A stretch of DNA of 64,000 nt from Bacillota bacterium (GCA_023412915.1 JAEZRE010000015.1:1-64000), one strand, 5' to 3'. Shown: positions 18,158-27,562, numbered from the stretch's first letter. The notes: a model not told the origin generated them from the sequence alone. Numbers and translations are program-made.

Positions 18158-20176
18158 ATGTCGGAAGAGCTATGGTGGAAAAAGCCTTTAAGGATATTTC
18201 AGACGAATCTTCAGGCGAAGGATGCGCCTCTTATGGATCCTGCCAAAATAGCGGCCGAAACGGAAGCGCTTGGAGCAAATGCGCTTGTTTTCAATGTCGG
18301 CGGTATTTATGCCTGGTATCGCAGCAAGGTGCCTTTTCATCACATAAACGAATATCTGCCGGCGGACCGGGATCTGCTGGAGCAGATAATAACCGAATGT
18401 CATAAACGCAATATTAAATTTATAGCTCGCTTTGATTTCAGCAAGGTTGAAGACAGTGTATACCAGAGGCATCCCGAGTGGTTCGTACAGTACGCCGACG
18501 GGACCACCCGCATATATGGCAAGGACCGGCCCGGCAGCTGGTCGCTGCTCGTCACGACCTGCCTGAATGCAGGCTACCGGAACGAAGAGGTTGCTGTTCC
18601 GGTATTGGAAGAGGTTCTGGGCAAGTATGAAATTGACGGCGTCTTCTTCAACGCCCCGCACTATGAATATTGCCTTTGCGATATCTGCCGGCGAAAGTAT
18701 CATGAGCGCTATGGAACGGAGCTGCCCGAGTTCAAGGATTATAGCGCAATCTCCTGGAAGATACCCGAAGGGCTGGAGGATTGGCAGGCCCAGTGCATAA
18801 AGGACAACATGGCGCTGATGCAGCGGACTGTCAGGAGAAGGGCCCCCCACGTCCCGTTGATAATGTATTACACTGGGCAGAGGTGCGACCATCTGGCAGA
18901 CAAGGCAGGGACAGGAGATCTTATAGTCGCCGAATCCCAGAATGTTTTGTCCAGAGGCCACGCCCGCCCGCCATTCTGGTATCCGGCAATCAGTATGAAA
19001 ATGGGCCGCTCGCTTGAAGATTATTCCATGCCCATCGGCATGATCCACACCTGCCCGGGAATGGACTGGAGACATACCGGTATACCCACCCCGGAATTCG
19101 AATTCTGGATGAGCCAGATACCGGCGAACGGAGGCACACTCTGGCAATCTGCCACAGGCGTCCCCGATACCATCGGAGATAAGAGAATCCTGAAGAGCGT
19201 CGGCAAACTGAACCAAATGATCGCCAAGGTCGAGAACATAATGCACGGGGCACAAAGCGCGGCACAGCTGCTGCTTTTATGGGAAGGTCACCCGGAAGGG
19301 CTTGCGGAAGGACTTTTCAATACGCAATTGCATTTTGACATCGCATGCGGCGCCCAGGTAACAAAAAATAAGCTGGGGCGCTATAACGCCGTAATAGTTC
19401 CGGACGGATTTCCGATGACAAGCGAAATATCCCTGCTACTTAAGGAATATGTGAGCTTGGGAGGAAAACTGCTCGTAGAGTCGGGCAGGCCTGACGAAAA
19501 TCTGCGCGAAGTGCTCGGAACAGGAGAAAATATGTTCAGAAGCAGCTACCTGACCGCTTCTTATCTGAAGTTCAGGGATCCACTGCTGAAAAAAGGACTC
19601 GAGGAAACAGAATATGTGACTCACAGAGGCGAGACCTGGTACTGCCGGCCGCAGGAAGGTACGAGAACGCTTGCGACGCTGGTCCCTCCCTTTGCACCGC
19701 TGGATGCCGTCGGAGCACCGCCGGAGCGCGCTACGATCCTCTCCCCCGACACAGATATACCGCTGGTTCTGGAAAACACTTACGGAAAGGGCAAGGCGAT
19801 TTACCTCCCCTTCAGGCTGGGCCACCTGATCGAGGAATACGGGCTCAATGACCATAACATATTGCTCGGCAACCTGATCTCGCTGCTGAACCCGGAGCCC
19901 AATTTCCGTATGAAGGGTATCGCGGGCTTGCAGGCCAGCGTCTGGCGCAACGGGAATACAACCGTCGTCCACCTGGTAAACGGGGTTGGGCAGCGGCCTC
20001 TGAAAACCAACATACCGTTGCAGGGTCTTGAATTTGATATCGAGTTACCGTCGGAAGCCAAATCGGTCAGGCCTCTGATTGAGGACGCAGAAGTAACCTA
20101 CAGCGTGTCCGGCAGAACGCTGCATGTCGTTCTCGATAAACTGACGCTGTGGAACGCAATACAGATAGACTGGTAA
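18158..20176 (+). CDS. Putative glycoside hydrolase (GHL6/GH42-trimerisation type)
   Basis: The 672-residue protein begins with a TIM-barrel-like domain of the GHL6 or alpha-fucosidase-like class (ETEALGANALVFNVGGIYAW, then CHKRNIKFIARFDFS). A DGVFFNAPHYEYCLCDICRR block follows, with paired Cys as often seen in GH42-related enzymes. The middle third (about 355-560) resembles the beta-galactosidase trimerisation domain (AVIVPDGFPMTSEISLLLKE; GKAIYLPFRLGHLIEEYG). The C-terminal 100 residues are beta-rich. There is no signal peptide, so it acts in the cytoplasm on an imported oligosaccharide, of unknown identity. It converges on a GH1 beta-glucosidase across a hairpin repeat. Confidence 0.8.
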   Translation: MSEELWWKKPLRIFQTNLQAKDAPLMDPAKIAAETEALGANALVFNVGGIYAWYRSKVPFHHINEYLPADRDLLEQIITECHKRNIKFIARFDFSKVEDSVYQRHPEWFVQYADGTTRIYGKDRPGSWSLLVTTCLNAGYRNEEVAVPVLEEVLGKYEIDGVFFNAPHYEYCLCDICRRKYHERYGTELPEFKDYSAISWKIPEGLEDWQAQCIKDNMALMQRTVRRRAPHVPLIMYYTGQRCDHLADKAGTGDLIVAESQNVLSRGHARPPFWYPAISMKMGRSLEDYSMPIGMIHTCPGMDWRHTGIPTPEFEFWMSQIPANGGTLWQSATGVPDTIGDKRILKSVGKLNQMIAKVENIMHGAQSAAQLLLLWEGHPEGLAEGLFNTQLHFDIACGAQVTKNKLGRYNAVIVPDGFPMTSEISLLLKEYVSLGGKLLVESGRPDENLREVLGTGENMFRSSYLTASYLKFRDPLLKKGLEETEYVTHRGETWYCRPQEGTRTLATLVPPFAPLDAVGAPPERATILSPDTDIPLVLENTYGKGKAIYLPFRLGHLIEEYGLNDHNILLGNLISLLNPEPNFRMKGIAGLQASVWRNGNTTVVHLVNGVGQRPLKTNIPLQGLEFDIELPSEAKSVRPLIEDAEVTYSVSGRTLHVVLDKLTLWNAIQIDW

Positions 20177-20181
20177 GCCAT

Positions 20182-20256
20182 TGAAACATCAGGGACGGTT
20201 CTTTTGTTTCATTTTTACTCGCAAAAATGAAACAAAAGAGCCGTCCCTATGTTTCA
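20182..20256. repeat. Long hairpin repeat (REP-like) between convergent genes
   Basis: A 35-base left arm (20182-20216) pairs with a 34-base right arm (20223-20256) around a 6-base loop. The only imperfections are one bulge and one G/T position. The arm contains GGGACGGTTCTTTTGTTTCA, a sequence I recall as a dispersed hairpin in many clostridial and related genomes, often linked to REP-type transposases. Here it lies between the convergent ends of two glycosidase genes and can act as a terminator in both directions. No transposase gene is nearby. Confidence 0.85.
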
Positions 20257-20263
20257 GTCCCTA

Positions 20264-21610
20264 TTATTCCTCCAGGCCGTTCTGTCCGACGACCTTCCGG
20301 TACCAATATGCGCTGTCCTTCCAGGTTCTCTCCTGTGTCGCGTAGTCGACATCTATGATACCGAAGCGCTTCGAATGTCCGAAGCCCCATTCGAAATTAT
20401 CCAGAAGAGACCACGCATAATACCCCTCAAGCCGAACGCCGTCTGAAATGGCATGCACAGCCTCCAGGAAATGCCCCTTCAAAAAATCGATACGCTCCCG
20501 GTCGCGGAGCCTGGCCTCTTTATCCATACCCTCGCCGTATGCCATGCCGTTTTCTGTGATGAACATGCAGGGGTTGCCGTAATCATCCTTGAGCTGCTTC
20601 AATAATTGATACAGCCCGTACGGATATATCTCCCACCCCATATCCGTGTATTGCCCCACCGGCATGATCTCCTCGTATTTGAACGGGCCGTCCGTATCAG
20701 CTTTTCTTACGACTCTTCTGAAATAATAGTTAATTCCCAGAAAGTCGGCGCCCGCCCTGGCGATTATCTCCATATCCCGGTCCGGTACACTGAAGCCGGC
20801 TTCTTTATTGAAGAAAGCATATATGTCTTCGGGATACTTCCCTTTATAAACGGGGTCAAGAAACCAGCGGTTATGGTAACCGTCGACAAACCTTGCGGCA
20901 GCTCGGTCCTCCGGAGAATCAGTTGCAGCATCCACCGGGTACAGATTGAGAGTTATCCCTATCTCACCGTTGTTCCCTAACATTTCACGGAACATCAGAA
21001 CAGTTTTGGAATGGGACAATATCAGGTTATGCGATGCCCTGACAGCTTCGGACAGGTCCTTATGCCCAGGCGCATGCCTTCCGGCATAGTGTCCTACGAA
21101 TGCTACAACCCAGGGCTCGTTATGTGTGATCCATTTTTTGACGCGCTTTCCCAGGGCATCAAAAACAGTCCTTGCATAGGTCACAAAGTGATCTACTACT
21201 GTCGGCCCGGCCCAACCGCCCTCCTCCTGTATCCATTGGGGCAGATCCCAGTGGTACAGCGTTATTATCGGCTCGATGCCATTGGCGATCAACTCGTCGA
21301 CAAGCTCTTCATAAAACTGCAAACCCTTTTTATTCACCTTACCCGAAGCATCCGGGTAAATTCTGGACCACGCTATCGAAAACCGGTAGCTGCTTATGCC
21401 CAGCTCCTTCATCAACCGTACATCGCTTTTGTACAGGTGATAATGGTCGCAGGCTACATCTCCGGTGTCGTCATTTACAATGTTCCCCTTTTTATGGCTG
21501 AATACATCCCAAATGGAAGGGCCCCTCCCATCTTCGTCAACGGCTCCCTCTACCTGATATGAGGCTGTCGCGCAGCCCCAGATAAAATCCTTCGGAAACT
21601 GTATAAACAT
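20264..21610 (-). CDS. Beta-glucosidase, glycoside hydrolase family 1
   Basis: GH1 enzymes remove terminal beta-linked glucose or similar sugars (including 6-phospho forms) with a retaining mechanism. The 448 residues match the family. The N-terminal signature FIWGCATASYQVEGA, TLYHWDLPQWIQEEGG, the acid/base Glu in THNEPW and the nucleophile Glu in ITENGMAYGE are all present. WSLLDNFEWGFGHSKRFGI contains the aglycone/glycone-binding Trp and Glu. The Trp and Glu after NFEW favour non-phosphorylated glucosides. The ATG at 21610 is used because GGAGG lies 5 bp upstream. There is no signal peptide, so it is cytoplasmic. Confidence 0.95.
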   Translation of the reverse strand: MFIQFPKDFIWGCATASYQVEGAVDEDGRGPSIWDVFSHKKGNIVNDDTGDVACDHYHLYKSDVRLMKELGISSYRFSIAWSRIYPDASGKVNKKGLQFYEELVDELIANGIEPIITLYHWDLPQWIQEEGGWAGPTVVDHFVTYARTVFDALGKRVKKWITHNEPWVVAFVGHYAGRHAPGHKDLSEAVRASHNLILSHSKTVLMFREMLGNNGEIGITLNLYPVDAATDSPEDRAAARFVDGYHNRWFLDPVYKGKYPEDIYAFFNKEAGFSVPDRDMEIIARAGADFLGINYYFRRVVRKADTDGPFKYEEIMPVGQYTDMGWEIYPYGLYQLLKQLKDDYGNPCMFITENGMAYGEGMDKEARLRDRERIDFLKGHFLEAVHAISDGVRLEGYYAWSLLDNFEWGFGHSKRFGIIDVDYATQERTWKDSAYWYRKVVGQNGLEE

Positions 21611-21685
21611 AGTGCCCTCCAATTCGGCTTTTTTCAGTAAAAAAGGAGCATAGCGCTCAATAAGCGTATGCCCCCTGGAAGTGGT

Positions 21686-23380
21686 CTACATTCTTTCGGG
21701 TGCGCTGATGCTTATAAGGTCGAGTACGTTTTTAATGACGGTACGCGTCGAGGAAACAAGCACGAGCCTTGCTTTCATCAGGCTCTCCTCCTCGCCCTTG
21801 ACCCTGCAGGCGTTATAAAAGCTGTGGAACAGGGACGCTACGTCCTCGACATATCTCGTGAGCCTGCTCGGCTCAAGCGTCTGCGCCGATATCCTGATCT
21901 CATCGGGATATTCGGCCAGCTTCCTGATCAGCTCAAGCTCTTCGGAAGCCGTAAGCTTCGTCAGGTCGGCTTCGTCCGCCGAAGGCACCTTTGTCCCTTC
22001 GCTTTCTATTAGCCTGAGCATGCTGCATATCCTCGCATGCGCATATTGAACGTAATATACGGGATTTTCATTGGACTGCTTAACCGCCAGGTCGAGATCG
22101 AAATCGAGGTGGCTGCCCGACGCCTTCGTATTGAAGATGAAACGCGCCGCGTCTCTGCCTACATCCTCGAGCAGGTCGTCAAGCGAAATAGCCCTGCCCG
22201 TCCTCTTTGACATCCTTGCAACCTCGCCGTTCTTATACAGCCTGACGAGCTGGAACAGCACTATATCGAGCTTCGAAGGATCCGTGCCTATCGCCTGAAC
22301 AGCGGCCTTCATTCTGGCAACATGTCCGTGGTGATCGGCGCCCCACAGGTTTATAACACGGTCAAAGCCGCGCTTCTGAAATTTATTTCTGTGATAGGCT
22401 ATATCCGATGCAAAATATGTAGCCAGCCCATTGTTCCTTACGAGCACCTCGTCCTTGTCTATGCCGAATTCCGTCGCCTTGAACCATTCCGCGCCTTCCT
22501 TCTCAGCGACAAGTCCGTTCTCCCTCAGGTAACTCAAAACATCTGCAAGTTCTCCGCTTTCATAAAGAGATTTCTCGGAAAACCAGACATCATAATGAAT
22601 ACCATAGGCTTCAAGGCCTTTTCTTATCCTCTCGATGTTTTTGGGAAGCGCATAATCGACCAGTATACGGCGCCTTTCCCCGGGATCGACTTCGAGGAGC
22701 TTGTCCCCGTATTCGGCAATATAATTTTTCATATGGTCGATTATATCCTCGCCCTGGTAGCCGTCTTCCGGGAACACGACCGCGTCATTTCCCTTAAGCA
22801 GCTGTATATAACGGGCTTCGAGAGATATGCCGAACTTTTCGATCTGATTGCCGGCGTCATTTACATAGAATTCGCGCGTAACATCGTAACCCGCAGCCTG
22901 CAGTACGCTCGCGATGCAATCTCCGAGTGCGCCGCCCCTTGCGTTTCCCATATGGAGCGGTCCCGTAGGATTTGCGCTGACGAATTCGACCATTACCTTT
23001 TCGCCGCGGCCAATATTTATCCTGCCATAATCCTCACGCTCGCGGTCGACTATTTTCAATGCATCATAAAGCCAGGTCTGTTTCAGGTAAAAGTTGATAA
23101 AGCCGGGTCCGGCGCATTCAGCTTTTTCAATATATGTACCTGCCAGATCCATATTTCCTATAAGGATCGAGGCAGTCTGCACCGGAGCCTTCCTGACCTG
23201 TCTGGCCAGCTGCATTGCTATATTTGTGGAAAATTCCCCATGTTCCTTTTCTTTAGGAGTCTCTACCGTGATCTCTCCGACCTCGGTCTGCGGCAGTTCC
23301 CCTTTACCAATCGCCGCTGCCAACGCATTTTTAACTGTATTCCTGACTTGTTCCCTTAAATCCTCTATGATGTTTGTCAC
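21686..23380 (-). CDS. argS: Arginyl-tRNA synthetase
   Basis: Class I synthetase charging tRNA-Arg, 564 residues as expected. The N-terminal Add-1 domain (about 1-110) recognises the tRNA D-loop. The HIGH motif appears as HMGNARGG within FVSANPTGPLHMGNA, and the KMSK-like loop as ARMSKRTG. The C-terminal DALR anticodon-binding domain follows. The start codon is GTG. Its first 50 bases overlap the end of the DUF1934 gene, an arrangement also known from Bacillus (ywiB-argS), implying translational coupling. Confidence 0.98.
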   Translation of the reverse strand: MTNIIEDLREQVRNTVKNALAAAIGKGELPQTEVGEITVETPKEKEHGEFSTNIAMQLARQVRKAPVQTASILIGNMDLAGTYIEKAECAGPGFINFYLKQTWLYDALKIVDREREDYGRINIGRGEKVMVEFVSANPTGPLHMGNARGGALGDCIASVLQAAGYDVTREFYVNDAGNQIEKFGISLEARYIQLLKGNDAVVFPEDGYQGEDIIDHMKNYIAEYGDKLLEVDPGERRRILVDYALPKNIERIRKGLEAYGIHYDVWFSEKSLYESGELADVLSYLRENGLVAEKEGAEWFKATEFGIDKDEVLVRNNGLATYFASDIAYHRNKFQKRGFDRVINLWGADHHGHVARMKAAVQAIGTDPSKLDIVLFQLVRLYKNGEVARMSKRTGRAISLDDLLEDVGRDAARFIFNTKASGSHLDFDLDLAVKQSNENPVYYVQYAHARICSMLRLIESEGTKVPSADEADLTKLTASEELELIRKLAEYPDEIRISAQTLEPSRLTRYVEDVASLFHSFYNACRVKGEEESLMKARLVLVSSTRTVIKNVLDLISISAPERM

Positions 23381-23810
23381 CTGTTCGTCCTGCCTCTCTT
23401 ATCGACAAATAAAAATCGTTTTCTCCCGTATTATTATTGTCTATTTCCAATTGATAACCGACACGGATTTCTCCTCCGTCATCATCAATCCTGACGTCAA
23501 CTTCGTTTGCGAGCACACCTATCGTGAAAGCCCCGTATTCCGTATCATAATAGGATATGTGCTTCTGGCCCTGCTGAAATACGAACTGCGAATTTACCGA
23601 ACCTGCCCGGATCAAAGTTACGACTCCGTCCATTACCTTCAGCGTCGTTTTTGTACCGTTCATGCCCGTAACATCGCTTTCGTCGTAGGTTACATAATAA
23701 GCCTCGTCTTCCTTGTAATACTTGCCCTCCGTGACTAGTTCCAATATGTTCGAATCCTGGTCCTGCGAAGTCTGCGTGCCCTTTACCGAAATAATTACGT
23801 TCTTATCCAT
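23331..23810 (-). CDS. ywiB: DUF1934 / YwiB-like beta-barrel protein
   Basis: 159 residues forming a lipocalin-like beta barrel by family knowledge. DILELVTEG-like (here NILELVTEGKYY), YYVTYDESDVTGMNGTKTTL and TEYGAFTIGVLANEVDVRI are characteristic of DUF1934. The function of the family is unknown. The C-terminal 50 bp overlap the argS start in another frame, and murI lies 75 bp upstream on the same strand. The conserved adjacency to argS in Firmicutes supports the assignment. Confidence 0.88.
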   Translation of the reverse strand: MDKNVIISVKGTQTSQDQDSNILELVTEGKYYKEDEAYYVTYDESDVTGMNGTKTTLKVMDGVVTLIRAGSVNSQFVFQQGQKHISYYDTEYGAFTIGVLANEVDVRIDDDGGEIRVGYQLEIDNNNTGENDFYLSIREAGRTGDKHHRGFKGTSQEYS

Positions 23811-23885
23811 TTAAACACGCACCTTTCTGCGGTCAGATACCGCGATTCATACACCCTCCTGCCTTTCCGGGGAACTATGCACCTT

Positions 23886-24695
23886 TCAATATTTTTCAAT
23901 GTCCACCTTCTCCGCCGAGTTTACTGTCTTCCCTAAAATAGCGCTGCATAACGGTTCGAACTTCTCCACGCTGTCGCTGGTGTAATAGCGGTATACCGGT
24001 TTGTAACGTTCATCCCTCTGCATATTGTTTTCCGAAATTGTCTTTTTTACAACTCTGGCAACTTCAAGTGCCGAGCTTACAAGTTTTACGCCCCCGCCCA
24101 TAACCGCGGAGATCGTTTTCTCCAGCAAAGGATAATGCGTGCAGCCAAGTACAAGGGTGTCCACTTCGGTCCTCTTCAGTGACGTCAGGTATTCCTCAGC
24201 TATTCTCATCGCTATGTCGTTTTCCCACCAGTCCTGTCCTTCCTCTACAAGCGGGACAAACAGAGGACAGGCCTTTTGATATATTTCGATATTATTATCC
24301 AGTTTGTTTATAGCTTTCTGGTACGCTCCGCTGTTTACAGTTGCGGTTGTGCCTATAACGCCGATCCTGCGGTTCTTCGTTTCCGACACCGCGGTGACGG
24401 CGCCCGCTCCTATTACTTCAATCACGGGTATATCGAGGCTTTTTTTCACCGTTTCGTAATAGGCGCTCATTGTGTTGCAGGCTATGACTATCATTTTGAT
24501 ATCGTGATTCAACAAAAAGCGTATATCCTGAAGTGTATATTTTATAACGGTATCCCTGGACTTGGTACCATACGGCGCGCGGCCGTTATCGCCGAAATAG
24601 ATGACGCTTTCCCCCGGCAGATGCTCCGTGATCTCCTTGAAAACAGTCAGACCTCCGAGCCCGGAATCAAAAACTCCAATTGCTCTGTTATCCAT
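23886..24695 (-). CDS. murI: Glutamate racemase
   Basis: MurI interconverts L- and D-glutamate, supplying D-Glu for peptidoglycan. The 269-residue protein shows IGVFDSGLGGLTVFKEI at the N-terminus, FGDNGRAPYGTKS, and the two catalytic cysteines in ACNTMSAYY and GCTHYPLL. It lies 40 bp after ddl on the same strand, forming a cell-wall precursor pair, followed by ywiB and argS. Confidence 0.97.
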   Translation of the reverse strand: MDNRAIGVFDSGLGGLTVFKEITEHLPGESVIYFGDNGRAPYGTKSRDTVIKYTLQDIRFLLNHDIKMIVIACNTMSAYYETVKKSLDIPVIEVIGAGAVTAVSETKNRRIGVIGTTATVNSGAYQKAINKLDNNIEIYQKACPLFVPLVEEGQDWWENDIAMRIAEEYLTSLKRTEVDTLVLGCTHYPLLEKTISAVMGGGVKLVSSALEVARVVKKTISENNMQRDERYKPVYRYYTSDSVEKFEPLCSAILGKTVNSAEKVDIEKY

Positions 24696-24735
24696 ATAGA
24701 ATCATTTCCCCCAAATCAGCGCGATGAAACGTAAA

Positions 24736-25830
24736 TTAAGTGTCAAGCTCTCTCTGATTGTCCTGGTAGCGCTCGAGCGCGAGATCTATCAGCTTTTCTA
24801 TCAGCTTGCCGTAGGGAAGACCCGAAGCCGCCCATAGCTTGGAATACATGCTTATTTGTGTGAAGCCCGGCATAGTGTTTATTTCATTTATATATATACC
24901 GTTATCGTCCTTGCGAACGAAGAAATCGACTCTTGCCAATCCCGAACAATCCAGGGCTTTGAACGCCTTTACCGCATATTCCCTGATCTTTTCCGTCACT
25001 TCGGCGGGAAGCCTCGCGGGTATTATCACTTCGGAATCGTCACCGCTCATGTATTTTGCTTCATAATCGTAAAATTCATTGCAGGGAACGACCTGGCCGA
25101 CCGTTGACGCTTCGGGATCGTCGTTTCCCAATATAGCGCATTCCGCCTCCCAGCCGTCGATGAATTCTTCGACAAGGACGCGCCTGTCGTATTTCGCGGC
25201 AAAATTCAACGCGCTTTCCAGCTCGCCGCGGTCGTGAGCCTTGCTGACGCCCACCGATGAACCTGCGTTGGACGGCTTTACAAAGCACGGGTACGTCAAT
25301 GTATTTTCAACTTCAGGTATTATCATTCCCATTTCCCGCAATATCTGTTTTCTGCTGTAAACCAGATATTTTCCCTGCGGAATTCCTTCTTTTTCAAAAA
25401 CGATTTTCGCATAGGCTTTGTCCATCCCCAGCGCCGAGCCGAGTACGCCGCAGCCGACATACGGTATCCCTGCAAGTTCGAAAAGGCCCTGGATAGTGCC
25501 GTCTTCGCCGTTAGCGCCATGCAGCACCGGGAAAACGACGTCTATTTTTTTGTTGTCCTTTTCAGCCTCCGCGATAGCGGCGCCCGCAGTTAGCAGCATC
25601 TGCTTCGAGTCCTGGCGCGATTCGGCCAGCGCCTGCCACTCACCTGTCCCGATAAGCCCGATAGGACCGTCGTAAGAAAGCCACCTGCCATCCTTGGTAA
25701 TGCCGATCATGGCAACGTCAAACCTGCCCGTATCTATATTCCTCAGAACCGCCTCCGCCGAAAACCTTGAAACCTCATGTTCAGTGGACTGGCCCCCGAA
25801 TATTATAGCAATTCTCTTTTTTTCTTCCAT
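24736..25830 (-). CDS. ddl: D-alanine--D-alanine ligase
   Basis: An ATP-grasp enzyme joining two D-Ala for peptidoglycan precursors. The 364 residues include IIFGGQSTEHEVSRFSAEAV (N-terminal signature), LHGANGEDGTIQGLFEL, CFVKPSNAGSSVGVSKA and FYDYEAKYMSGDD. The last contains the omega-loop Tyr typical of D-Ala-D-Ala and not D-Ala-D-Lac specificity. The metal-binding ending is INEINTMPGFTQ. It heads a minus-strand cluster ddl-murI-ywiB-argS. Confidence 0.96.
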   Translation of the reverse strand: MEEKKRIAIIFGGQSTEHEVSRFSAEAVLRNIDTGRFDVAMIGITKDGRWLSYDGPIGLIGTGEWQALAESRQDSKQMLLTAGAAIAEAEKDNKKIDVVFPVLHGANGEDGTIQGLFELAGIPYVGCGVLGSALGMDKAYAKIVFEKEGIPQGKYLVYSRKQILREMGMIIPEVENTLTYPCFVKPSNAGSSVGVSKAHDRGELESALNFAAKYDRRVLVEEFIDGWEAECAILGNDDPEASTVGQVVPCNEFYDYEAKYMSGDDSEVIIPARLPAEVTEKIREYAVKAFKALDCSGLARVDFFVRKDDNGIYINEINTMPGFTQISMYSKLWAASGLPYGKLIEKLIDLALERYQDNQRELDT

Positions 25831-25935
25831 ATTATATCTACCACCCGTTAAAATATCAAGCGTTGCCTTCTAATATATATTGTTTATTTTACTATTTAAG
25901 TACCGTAACTTCAACCCTTGCATTTTCGTAAGTTT

Positions 25936-26030
25936 GAGGTGCTGCCCGGTCCGCTTCGCCGGGCGCACCGAAAATTTAAAAGGCAGGTCCCCGCACGGGG
26001 GATCCCGAGTCTTTGCCACTTGAATAAATA
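25936..26030. repeat. GC-rich hairpins, one copy of a terminator-like repeat
   Basis: A GTGC...GCCCGG / CCGGGC...GCAC hairpin (about 25938-25967) is followed by a second block (about 25970-26030). That block shares GAAAAT, AAAAGGCAGGTCCCC, GGGGATC and TGAATAAA with the terminator at 27590-27645, in the same order and orientation. The two copies flank the MFS gene. No gene is seen in this 300-bp gap between ddl and the MFS gene. Confidence 0.6.
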
Positions 26031-26051
26031 TCGAAATCTTTTCAGACAGGC

Positions 26052-26095
26052 AAAAAAGCTTGGAGCCCCATACTCCCAATGGGTCTCAAGCTTTT
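26052..26095 (-). terminator. Terminator after the MFS gene
   Basis: AAAAGCTTG (26054-26062) pairs with CAAGCTTTT (26087-26095), and the stem continues inward with a bulge and a mismatch. On the minus strand a run of six T follows. It lies 43 bp past the MFS stop. Confidence 0.85.
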
Positions 26096-26137
26096 CCTCT
26101 TCTCCGACTGCCAATCTCATAGGAAGGAGGGACGTAT

Positions 26138-27337
26138 TTATAGTGCTCTTTGGGCAAGGTACACCGTTCTTTTTTCATAGATAGTGAAAACGGCTATTGC
26201 TAATATTAGTAAAGCAGCTACACAATAGAACATTGTTGAGTATCCGAACAATTCGGATATTCTGCCGCCAATAATCGGGCCAAGCCCTTGCCCAATATCA
26301 GCACCGATATAAAATGTACTTGTTGCTACTCCGACTTTAGCTGGGGATACTTTTTTTATACAGGCGGACTGCAGTGAAATTTGCCCGCCGCCCTGTCCTA
26401 CGGCCTTTAGTCCTGCAGCGACCATCATTACGGCAAAAACTGGAGTGAAGCCGGTTATTATCATAGAGACCGCACTGAAAAACAGAGATATATTTACCAT
26501 AATAATAAGCTTTGTTCTATCTGCAACCTTTCCGATGATTAGCCTCATCAAAAACAGTACTATCGCATTGACTGAAAAAAAGATGGAAATATTTTGAATG
26601 GAGCGTTCCTGCCCAACAAGAACGAGGAAAGAACTGACAACCCCATTTCCGAGGGAAAACAGGCCGCCGATTAGCGCATAAACAATACACTCCTTCGCGA
26701 TAAGGCTGCTAAACGTAATTTTCCCATGTTTTCTATTATCTTTCCGTTCCCCGCTAATCACCGGAGAAGTATCGTATTTGAAAAAGAAGGCAAGGATGAA
26801 TGCGGCTAAAAATGTAAGAAGGGAAATTATCACAAACAACATATCATAACCAAATAAATCCTTTATATATATTCCGATACTTGGTCCTACGACCTGCGCC
26901 ATAACTTGACCCAGCCCGAAATATCCCAAACCCTGGCCCATATTTTCATCCGGTATGTATTCGCTGACTAGGGCGAGATTGGCTGTTCCGCTTATTCCAA
27001 ATGCAATACCGTGTATGATCCTCATAATAAAAAACATACTAACATTCGGAGTAATAACGTACCCTAACATGGCGATACCTATTAAAAGTGTGGATAGTAT
27101 GCACAGTGTCTTTTTATTGAATATGTCCGTAGCGTATCCGCTGAAAGGACGGCATAGTAATGCCGATATGGAGAATATCCCGGCGACGGTTCCCGCCATG
27201 GTTAACTTTGATCCAAGCTCCATGGCATAAGAGGATACAAGCGTCATTATCATATTGAATCCAAAGGAAGTTATGAGGCTTATAAATATTAGTATAATGA
27301 AGTTCTTATTTAGGAGTTTTTGCGGTTTAGTATTCAA
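26138..27337 (-). CDS. Major facilitator superfamily transporter
   Basis: A 399-residue MFS protein with about 12 membrane helices in two six-helix halves around a basic loop (GERKDNRKHGK, about 200). The inter-helix 2-3 signature appears as LCRPFSGYATDIFNKK and is partly repeated as LIIGKVADRTKLI in the second half. The substrate is unknown; drug or metabolite export is typical for this size. A TTG at 27337 with TAGGAG ten bases upstream is chosen. Reading from 27406 would add a poorly conserved 23-residue tail. The gene is AT-rich compared with its neighbours and lies between repeated terminator-like sequences and an esterase remnant, which suggests acquisition. Confidence 0.85.
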   Translation of the reverse strand: MNTKPQKLLNKNFIILIFISLITSFGFNMIMTLVSSYAMELGSKLTMAGTVAGIFSISALLCRPFSGYATDIFNKKTLCILSTLLIGIAMLGYVITPNVSMFFIMRIIHGIAFGISGTANLALVSEYIPDENMGQGLGYFGLGQVMAQVVGPSIGIYIKDLFGYDMLFVIISLLTFLAAFILAFFFKYDTSPVISGERKDNRKHGKITFSSLIAKECIVYALIGGLFSLGNGVVSSFLVLVGQERSIQNISIFFSVNAIVLFLMRLIIGKVADRTKLIIMVNISLFFSAVSMIITGFTPVFAVMMVAAGLKAVGQGGGQISLQSACIKKVSPAKVGVATSTFYIGADIGQGLGPIIGGRISELFGYSTMFYCVAALLILAIAVFTIYEKRTVYLAQRAL

Positions 27338-27441
27338 TTCAGGCTGTCTCCTAGCCAATAATACCGGGGAAACCGTTATTATAAAAGAAATGCAAGCCGG
27401 GTTCAAACTTTCTTATAACATCTGAACACACCCATAATATC

Positions 27442-27562
27442 TCACTTTACCGGAAGCCAGTCAAGCACTCTCTGTATATAAGTATCCCAGAACTTCCAAT
27501 CATGCTGTCCCGAACCCTCTTCGAAGGTTATACTGATACCTTTTTCCCTTGCACATACTTTA
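27442..27562 (-). pseudogene. C-terminal remnant of a tributyrin-esterase-like gene
   Basis: Translating the minus strand to the stop at 27442-27444 gives about 40 residues ending in SGQHDWKFWDTYIQRVLDWL then PVK. This closely matches the C-termini of alpha/beta-hydrolase esterases (tributyrin or acetyl esterase type), including the catalytic His in the QHDW stretch. There is no start or catalytic Ser upstream, because the frame runs directly into the terminator of the GerMN gene. It therefore looks like the leftover 3' end of a deleted gene. Confidence 0.7.

Noticed and set aside
18188..19255. 355-codon minus-strand frame opposite the GHL6-type hydrolase
   Set aside because: Shadow of the plus-strand glycoside hydrolase gene, with no recognisable domain.
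20182..20256. Insertion sequence at the glycosidase junction
   Set aside because: Only a hairpin is present. No transposase gene or target-site duplication is visible, so it is listed as a repeat.
22322..23359. 345-codon plus-strand frame opposite argS
   Set aside because: Antisense to argS throughout, with no family motif and no upstream ribosome site.
25870..26120. Overlapping 69-codon frames in the ddl-MFS gap
   Set aside because: They span GC-rich hairpins and a terminator and have no ribosome site or family match.
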